Source: Candidatus Schekmanbacteria bacterium
GTDB lineage: Bacteria > CSSED10-310 > JACPHN01
DNA: 8,586 nucleotides
Direction of reading: 5' to 3'
Assembly (NCBI GenBank): GCA_016188575.1
Contig: JACPHN010000104.1
Coordinates: 1-8,586 of the forward strand
Below the pieces are notes generated by a model. The model worked only from the letters and a program-made list of their open reading frames with translations. It was not told the DNA's origin and searched no databases. The position numbers were made by a program, and so were the translations under genes. Shown one piece after another: positions 1 through 5,277 of this stretch; the stretch's first letter is position 1; the number at the start of each line of letters is the position of its first letter.

Positions 1-324
1 CTGCGAAGCGTCGAGCTTGGAGTAGAGCTGGGTCTGTGGGATGGCTACTTGCGCATGTTTCGAGGGAAACAGATGCTGGCGGCAGGGACTGAGCTGCTGG
101 AAGCGCTCGCCGACAAGGATGCCGAGCTGCGCGACAAGGACACCGCACTCCGCGTCAGAGACGCCGAGCTGCGCGACAAGGACACCGAGCTCCGCGTCAG
201 AGACGTCGAGCTGCGCGACAAGGACGCCGCGCTCCGCGTCAGAGACGCCGAGCTTGCCGAGCGCAATCGCCGGATCGAAGAGCTACAGCGCCGCCTGGAC
301 CTCCTGAAATCCGACCGGGAGTAG
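1..324 (+). CDS. C-terminal part of a Uma2-family (DUF820) putative endonuclease, 5' end outside window
   Basis: The frame is open from the first base to TAG at 322-324 (107 codons), so the gene starts upstream. The visible N-terminal part reads RSVELGVELGLWDGYLRMF, which fits the end of the Uma2 (DUF820, PD-(D/E)XK-like) domain, where members typically have an S..LGLEL....G.LR.Y pattern. The catalytic D/E..K residues would lie upstream and cannot be checked. Residues 38-86 are seven heptads of the type DKDAELR / VRDAELR, followed by a mixed helical tail ending LLKSDRE. Uma2 proteins often end in a charged alanine/glutamate-rich helix, but such exact heptads are unusual. Each heptad has one strongly hydrophobic residue (Leu) and many alternating charges, so the tail could be a coiled coil or a stable charged single helix. 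The cellular role of Uma2 proteins is poorly known. The family assignment rests on a short stretch and is moderately sure. Confidence 0.6.
   Translation: MRSVELGVELGLWDGYLRMFRGKQMLAAGTELLEALADKDAELRDKDTALRVRDAELRDKDTELRVRDVELRDKDAALRVRDAELAERNRRIEELQRRLDLLKSDRE
112..258 (+). repeat. Tandem 21-bp (paired 42-bp) heptad-coding repeat
   Basis: Seven consecutive 21-bp units at 112, 133, 154, 175, 196, 217 and 238 each encode one heptad. After the first two units, the types beginning gtcagagac and gacaaggac alternate, giving a 42-bp higher-order period. Units of the same type differ by only a few bases, so the array probably grew by recent slippage or unequal exchange. Unit number may vary between strains, changing the length of the charged helix by multiples of 7 or 14 residues. 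Confidence 0.9.
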
Positions 325-330
325 CGGATC
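214..330 (+). repeat. Direct repeat copy A: 3' end of the Uma2-like gene
   Basis: This 117-bp stretch covers the last one and a half heptad units, the helical tail, the TAG stop and six bases beyond it. It matches 505-621 without gaps, differing at 11 positions by my count (about 91% identity). The matching unit includes the stop codon and flank, so this is a DNA duplication and not merely similar protein sequence. Confidence 0.9.
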
Positions 331-411
331 GCGGCTCTGCGGCTGCGCGATCCTCCGCGGGCCATCCGTGGTGGGCTCAGGCGCACCCCCAGGCTTCCCC
401 GGTGCTCTCAG

Positions 412-615
412 GTGCGCTATGCTCACAAAAAGCGGCTGGCCCCACCGGGCGCAGGCTCCGTGGAGTACCTCTCCGCGGTCTTGCCCACGAATGGCGGCAC
501 TCCTCGCGACAAGGACGCCGCGCTCCGCGTCCGAGACGCCGAGCTTGCCGAGCGCGATCGCGTGATCGAGGAGCTGCGGCGCCGCCTGGATCTCCTGCAG
601 TCCGACCGCGAGTAG
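412..615 (+). pseudogene. Orphan duplicate of the Uma2-like gene tail
   Basis: From about 505 the sequence repeats the end of the upstream gene: heptads beginning DKDAALR and VRDAELA, then a helical tail ending LLQSDRE and TAG at 613-615. The frame is open back to the stop at 322-324, and a GTG at 412 could serve as start, giving 67 residues. However, residues encoded by 412-504 (RYAHKKRLAPPGAG and following) resemble nothing I recognise, and no Uma2 catalytic core precedes the tail. Most likely this is the 3' remnant of a second Uma2-like gene copy or a segmental duplication of the tail alone. Five of the roughly 36 duplicated residues differ, so there is no clear sign of strong constraint. 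Expression as a small charged-helix protein cannot be excluded. Confidence 0.5.
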
Positions 616-621
616 CGGATC
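505..621 (+). repeat. Direct repeat copy B of the Uma2-like gene 3' end
   Basis: This is the second copy of the 117-bp unit at 214-330, same orientation, 291 bp downstream, ungapped. Similarity ends sharply upstream of the cgcgacaagg at its left edge and just after the cggatc that follows the stop codon. A shorter shared word, gccatccg, occurs after both copies (from about 361 and 651), hinting that the original duplication was longer. Confidence 0.9.
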
Positions 622-698
622 CCGGCACCAGGCGCCGCGGGCGCCGGTTGGCCATCCGCAGGGGTGCCACGCCGCGCCCCGCCCCGCGGCGACCGTGC

Positions 699-1008
699 TC
701 ACACCCGCCCGAGGAGCTTGTATGCGGCATCGAGAAGCGCGCACGCGGAGTCGGCGGAAAACGGCCTCGCCGTCGCGCAGGAACTTCGCCGCGGCAGCTT
801 CACTTCCGCCGATGCGCAGCAGGAGCTCCGCGTGCTCCACGTCCGTCCAGGCTGCATTGAGCGCGGAGCGCGTGGACGCGATCAGCCCACCTGCCTTTTC
901 AAACGCCCGCCGCGCGGCGCGAAAGCGGTCTCGCGCCGCCAGGTCGCGCGCCCGCAGCCGCCAGCCCAGGCCGGCAACCAGCGGCACCGCCTTGCCGAAG
1001 TGCTTCAT
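699..1008 (-). pseudogene. Small helical protein of unknown function, apparently frameshifted
   Basis: Reading the minus strand from ATG at 1008-1006 gives MKHFGKAVPLVAGLGWRL, then an Arg/Ala-rich amphipathic stretch and AAWTDVEHAELLLRIGG, continuing to KFLRDGEAV. There the frame drifts into Arg-rich sequence. Shifting by one base at the TTTT run (758-761 on the plus strand) restores protein-like sequence, SADSACALLDAAYKLLGRV, which ends at TGA (701-699). The repaired product is about 102 residues, all helical in character. The open frame also continues upstream of this ATG through FDEIDLYRILVE, which looks protein-like, so the true start may lie near 1040 or the N-terminus may be lost. I do not recognise the family. 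The break is either a genuine mutation or a one-base error in the assembly. The gene points away from the large genes on the right. Confidence 0.5.
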
Positions 1009-1757
1009 TTCCACCAAGATCCGGTACAGGTCGATCTCGTCGAACGGCGTGCCGCCTTCCGCGCGTCTTCGGCGCTCTCCGCGGTTACTCCCGGCGGTCG
1101 TCGTGACGTTGAAGGGCGGGGTTGCGCACCGGCTGACGAATCGATGAACAGATGAACAGTTGCCAGTGATCCGCATGTCCTTGCGCGCTTTGGGGGTCAC
1201 ACTCAGGGCGCGCCACGGTGACCCATTCCACGCCGGGGAGCGGCCTGTGGCGCGCCGGTTTCGCGCCTTCGAGGCTCTGCTTGCGCGTCCCCGACAGCGA
1301 GATGCCGCGCACGGTGACCCGCGCGCCGGCACCCCGCAATCGCCCGGCGCAGGCGCTCCGGGTTCCCTAAAGAGCAGCTTGTGAACAGAAAGTGATTCAT
1401 TTGCTTGCGGGGGGTGCCTTAAATGCTTGCACCTTGCGCGACTCGCGGTGCAATCGTACTGTAGATCTGTGGTTCGTGCCAGCATCACGGCGAGTGGCCG
1501 ACAATGCTGGCGGCGGGGCATTCTCGAGGGATAGGTGATGTATATTGCCGGAGGTTTCGGGCTGTTGCGGCGCGATGAATCACGCGCGCCGATGCCGGAC
1601 CGAGCATCCGCGCCAATGGTCCGCAAAAACGGTTCATCACGCGTCCAGGTGCCTGTGGGCAGACCTGGAGAAATCGCAGCGAGGCGAATTGGCCCAAACT
1701 GGACGAGGCCTCGGCGCAAGACGCCAACTCCTGACGGGCCATATTGTGGTAGATGCC
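1009..1757. other. Stretch of about 750 bp without a firm gene
   Basis: No convincing complete gene, RNA gene or terminator is seen. On the minus strand, about 1330 down to 1210 has strongly G/C-biased third positions and reads VTVRGISLSGTRKQSLEG and, a little later, PGVEWVTVA; it may be a decayed coding remnant. An ATG-led frame from 1400 (MNHFLFTSCSLGNPERLRR) could be its 5' part in another frame. A tandem gatgaaca pair lies at 1143-1158. From 1380 to 1480 the DNA is less GC-rich and is the most likely place for a promoter of the rightward genes, but I find no good -35/-10 pair. The sequence from 1545 to 1757 is open in the frame of the following gene but looks untranslated. Confidence 0.5.
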
Positions 1758-4700
1758 TTGAAAATTAGTCGAGCACAACTGGCTGCGATTCTCCCGGCAG
1801 CAATAGGTTTTTTCCTTCATCCCTCCCCCTCCCACGCGCAGGACTGGCAAACCCACGCCGCCTCGTTGTCCTACGCCAACGCGATCTCGGCCACCTCTTC
1901 ATCCCTCTGGGTCGCCACGGACGGCGCGCTGATCCGCTGGGACACGGCATCCCGCACCTACCAGCTCTTCACGGTCCCCGGCACCGACCTGCCCGCGCGG
2001 ACGTACGAGCGTGTCAGCGTCGCCGCGAACGGCGACCTCTGGGCCGCAGGCGTGGAATTCGGCGGGGCCAACGCCATCGCCGAGGTGTTCCTCACGCAGC
2101 TCACGGACGGCCGCCTGTGGCGGCATCGGGATTCCTCCGACGGCGTGCCCGCGTATCGGCCAAATGGCGACACGCTCGGTGACTTGCAGGGCGCCCCCGC
2201 GTATCTCGTCGCCATGTCCAAGGGAAGGCTGCTCACGGCGACCGACAACAGCCTGCAGGAGAAGGTCCTGCTGCTCGGCAGCCCGCCACCCGACCTGAAC
2301 GACGTGGCGGTCGACCCGAGCGGCGGAACCTGGCTCGCGCTCTACGGCACCGGCGCCGCCTATCTCCTCGGTGACGAGATCACCATTCTCACGCCGGCGG
2401 ACGGTCTGTGCAGCACCGACATGCTTGCCGTGGCCGTGGCGCCGGACGGCGCGGTGTGGTTCGCGAGCTATGGCGGTGGCATCTGCCGGCGATACCAGGA
2501 CGTCTGGACGACCTGGACCGCCGCCGCGGGCGGGTTGTCGGGCGATTACTTCACCGACATCGCCGTCGAGCCGGACGGCACCGTGTGGGCCGCCACCGAC
2601 AGCATGGGTGCCGTGCGCTACGACGGGAGCGCCTGGCAAAGCTTCGGCACCGCGAATGGAATGCCGGACGACCACGTCGTCGCTCTGGCTCCACACCCGC
2701 AGCAGGGCATGTATCTCGCCACCCGGGACGCCGGCGTCGCCTTCTACGACGGCACCGCCTGGCAGACGTTCGCCGTTCCGCCGACGATTCCTTCGGACCG
2801 CACCTGGGCAATCGCGACCCACCGGCCGGCATCGTGCTCCCCGGCGCCTGTCCGGCGGCGCGCTCCCTGCGATGAGGTGTGGATCGGCACGGATTTCGGC
2901 GCCGCCTACTCGAGCAATGGCACCTGGACGACCTACACGACGGACTCCGGCCTGCCCGGCGACGCGATCTGGGCGATTGCCGTCGATGCGGCCGGCCTGG
3001 CGTGGCTGGGGATCGGCGGCGAGGGCGTCGCCCATGGTCGTGGCGACACGTGGACGACCTACAGCCCCGCGGACGGCATCCCTTCGACTTTCATCCGCGA
3101 TCTGGCCGTAACCCCGGCGGGCACCGTCTGGGTATCGACAGACAGCGGCGTGGCGCGCTTCGACGGCAGCGCCTGGTCAGCGTTCACGACCGCTGGCGGA
3201 CTGGGAAGCGACGACGCCTGGGGGATAGGCACGAGCGCCCAACCCGGCTCGGACACTGTCTGGATTGCCACCGGGTCAACGGTGAGCGAGTGGAATGGCG
3301 CCTCGTGGATCGTGCACCCGGTCGCCGAGAGTGTCCCCGACCTGAGCATTCGCGATGTCCTGCTGCAAGAGACCGGCGAGCTTTGGGCGGCCACCAGCGC
3401 CGGCGCCGCCGTGCGCCGTCCCGGTGAAACGAGCTTCCGCATGCTGGCGCGCCGCGACGGGCTCCCGTCCGACAACGTCCTGTCGCTCGGGCCTGCCGCC
3501 TTCGGGGGGGTATGGGTCGGGACCGACAAGGGGGTCGTGTTGTGGAACGACGGTGCGTTCTCGACACCGATCACGGGCCGGGACGGGCTCATCGACGCCG
3601 CCGTCTGGGTGATCGCGACCGGCGCGGACGGGCGCACCTGGTTCGGCACGGACTATGGGGTGAGCGTTCTTGCGAGCGAGCCCATGAAACCCGTGTCCCT
3701 CTATCTCGACGAACCGGGCCAGGACTCGTGCGCGGGCGTCGAGCTGCGCTGGACCCGCTACATCTCGGGCGGTTTCGCGGGGTACGAGGTCTGGCGTGTC
3801 GTCGCCGGCCCCATCGCGCCGCTGACCCGCGCGTCGTCCGCGTTCCTGCTGCTGGGCCTCGGCGGTGTGGCGCCCCTCCGGAGGCGCCGCGGATCGACAT
3901 CGACATCGACATTGACATCGACACGGCAGGGTCGAACGGCCGCCGGCATCGCTGGCCTCGCCGCCGCCGCCGCGCTTGCGGCGTTTGCGCCCCACGGTGC
4001 AACTTCGGCAGCGAGCAAGCTCGCGCACCTGTTCCGCGCCGAACCCGAGCGCCTGGTGGTGATCTCGGATATCGACACGCCGCGCTACTATGACGCGGAT
4101 CTCGCCGACGGCCTCGCCTACCAGTATTTCATTCGCGTCCAGCGCCGCGACGAGGCGTCCGTGGACAGCCTGCCGACGAGCTACCTGCGGGAAATGCGCG
4201 AGCCGCCACTGGCCTCCGGGCTCAGCCTGAAGTCGGTGGGCACGACCAACGCGGATCTCTCGATCGGCGTCCCGCGCGTCAGCTCCTGCGGCCCGGATTC
4301 CTACCGACTCTACCGGCAACCCCTCGACAGCGACGGGGAGAGCATTGGAGACGCCGTTCCCGTTGCCGACATTCCGCTGAGCCAATCAGACTTTGCAGAC
4401 TCCGGGCTCGCGTCGGGCTCCCGCTATCGATACGACCTGAGAAGCCTCCGAGGATCGGTCGAAAGCTCCGTGGGCAGGGAGCTGGTGGTCGAAACGCAAC
4501 GTCCAATCGATGAGGAGCCTGGGGACTGCGTGCCGCATGCTCCGGAGCATCTCGACGCCGAGGCATCCAAAGTGCGGGCGCAGCTCGACTGGCGAAGCGC
4601 GGACGCCGCGGCCGACTGCGCGGAAGACACCTACAACGTCTACCGATCGGCAAACGGCGGCGGCGAGGCGTCCGTGGCCACCGTGGGTCGAGGGAGCCCG

Positions 4701-5210
4701 CGCTACGTGGATCACGACGTTTCCCCCGGCTCCGCGTACACCTATCGGGTGCGCGCCGTGCGCAACGGCAAGAAGTCAGCGCCGAGCAGCAGCGCCACCG
4801 TCACGATCCCGCGGGAGCGCGTGGTGCTGGAGGTTCCTGGAACGGTCGCGTTCACCGACACGGGGATAACGCTGGACGCGGATGCGGCCGTCCGGGTGAG
4901 CTATCTGCGCGGCGCCGTACAGTTTCACACGCCGTCGGAGGCCAGCAGCGTCAGTGCGTCGGGCTTGACGCGATCGAGCTTCTATCTGGACTGGGATCTC
5001 GACGTCCAGGCGTGTGACGACCCGCTCGCGGGAGCAAGTGATGCCCACGCGATGCTGATCGCCCGCGCCGGCGGCGACGTCGTGCCCGTCGGCCGGGGCG
5101 CGCGGATCGCCGGGGTTTCGGGGACATTGGAGCTCGGCATCAACGATTGCTCGCTGCAAGGGCAGTTTGGCAACGCGGGCGCGTGGACGGTCGAGATCAC
5201 CGAGGAATGA
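1758..5210 (+). CDS. Secreted propeller (Reg_prop)/fibronectin type III/lectin-like surface protein with internal membrane hairpin
   Basis: The frame is open from before 1545, but the upstream part is Arg/Cys/His-rich and not protein-like. I start at TTG 1758, giving 1150 residues and a clean signal peptide: basic LKISRAQ, hydrophobic LAAILPAAIGFFL, and a PSHA|QDW cleavage site near residue 27. GTG 1746 is an alternative. Residues about 30-645 hold roughly 14 repeats of the VW.(A/G)TD.G(V/A)..(F/Y)DG.W type, 40-45 residues apart, as in two-component-regulator (Reg_prop) propellers; 14 would make two seven-bladed propellers. Three FnIII-like domains follow (about 653-805, 815-916, 921-1021), marked by Y.(L/V)(Y/W)R and G..Y.Y.(L/V)R patterns. 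The first is interrupted at about 690-765 by a hydrophobic segment, RRRR (708-711), a Ser-Thr run and a second hydrophobic segment. Residues 1023-1150 resemble a PA-IL/LecA beta-sandwich: VPGTVAFTDTGITL and later AMLIARAGG...PVGRG. No kinase, hydrolase or protease motif is seen. The likely role is extracellular binding or sensing. It ends 67 bp before the next gene and probably shares its transcript. Confidence 0.85.
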   Translation: MKISRAQLAAILPAAIGFFLHPSPSHAQDWQTHAASLSYANAISATSSSLWVATDGALIRWDTASRTYQLFTVPGTDLPARTYERVSVAANGDLWAAGVEFGGANAIAEVFLTQLTDGRLWRHRDSSDGVPAYRPNGDTLGDLQGAPAYLVAMSKGRLLTATDNSLQEKVLLLGSPPPDLNDVAVDPSGGTWLALYGTGAAYLLGDEITILTPADGLCSTDMLAVAVAPDGAVWFASYGGGICRRYQDVWTTWTAAAGGLSGDYFTDIAVEPDGTVWAATDSMGAVRYDGSAWQSFGTANGMPDDHVVALAPHPQQGMYLATRDAGVAFYDGTAWQTFAVPPTIPSDRTWAIATHRPASCSPAPVRRRAPCDEVWIGTDFGAAYSSNGTWTTYTTDSGLPGDAIWAIAVDAAGLAWLGIGGEGVAHGRGDTWTTYSPADGIPSTFIRDLAVTPAGTVWVSTDSGVARFDGSAWSAFTTAGGLGSDDAWGIGTSAQPGSDTVWIATGSTVSEWNGASWIVHPVAESVPDLSIRDVLLQETGELWAATSAGAAVRRPGETSFRMLARRDGLPSDNVLSLGPAAFGGVWVGTDKGVVLWNDGAFSTPITGRDGLIDAAVWVIATGADGRTWFGTDYGVSVLASEPMKPVSLYLDEPGQDSCAGVELRWTRYISGGFAGYEVWRVVAGPIAPLTRASSAFLLLGLGGVAPLRRRRGSTSTSTLTSTRQGRTAAGIAGLAAAAALAAFAPHGATSAASKLAHLFRAEPERLVVISDIDTPRYYDADLADGLAYQYFIRVQRRDEASVDSLPTSYLREMREPPLASGLSLKSVGTTNADLSIGVPRVSSCGPDSYRLYRQPLDSDGESIGDAVPVADIPLSQSDFADSGLASGSRYRYDLRSLRGSVESSVGRELVVETQRPIDEEPGDCVPHAPEHLDAEASKVRAQLDWRSADAAADCAEDTYNVYRSANGGGEASVATVGRGSPRYVDHDVSPGSAYTYRVRAVRNGKKSAPSSSATVTIPRERVVLEVPGTVAFTDTGITLDADAAVRVSYLRGAVQFHTPSEASSVSASGLTRSSFYLDWDLDVQACDDPLAGASDAHAMLIARAGGDVVPVGRGARIAGVSGTLELGINDCSLQGQFGNAGAWTVEITEE
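3894..3923 (+). repeat. Hexanucleotide microsatellite (tcgaca)5 encoding a Ser-Thr run
   Basis: Five tandem hexamers, four tcgaca and one ttgaca (at 3912), encode Ser-Thr dipeptides with one Leu. The run lies in the loop between the two hydrophobic segments that interrupt the first FnIII domain. The six-base unit keeps the frame, so slippage would alter loop length by two residues per unit without breaking the protein. Confidence 0.85.
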
Positions 5211-5265
5211 GATGGCAGATACGAGCGCGATGGCGCGGGTTTCCTGTGTCGTCGGGGAACGAACC

Positions 5266-5271
5266 GGGAGG
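5266..5271 (+). promoter_or_regulatory. Ribosome-binding site of the second large gene
   Basis: GGGAGG followed by six bases and ATG at 5278. It is the strongest Shine-Dalgarno match near this gene and fixes its start. The gap from the upstream stop is only 67 bp and holds no terminator-like hairpin, which supports cotranscription with the upstream gene. Confidence 0.8.
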
Positions 5272-5277
5272 AAAGAG

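Noticed and set aside
1434-1462. Promoter-like TTGCGC - 17 bp - TACTGT
   Set aside because: Only three of six bases match in each box; no better than chance.
283-1719. Long open frame of 478 codons on the minus strand
   Set aside because: Only about 760-1050 looks like protein; the rest is Arg/Pro/Cys-rich sequence typical of chance openness in GC-rich DNA, and it runs across the duplicated Uma2 tail.
1545-1757. Upstream start (ATG 1545) for the first large gene
   Set aside because: The added 71 residues are rich in Arg, His and Cys and would bury the signal peptide; no matching domain and no convincing ribosome-binding site.
1545-1757. Riboswitch or structured leader before the first large gene
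   Set aside because: I compared the stretch with cyclic-di-GMP and glycine riboswitch core motifs and found no match; a covariance search would be needed to claim one.
1899-3035. Minus-strand open frame opposite the propeller region (also 3276-4385 and 6523-7929)
   Set aside because: Each is antisense to a gene with clear domains, and each has low-quality Arg/Gly/Pro-rich composition; they are shadows of the plus-strand codon bias.
3912-3917. TTGACA, a perfect -35 box
   Set aside because: It is one variant unit of the hexamer repeat inside a coding region, with no -10 box at the right distance.
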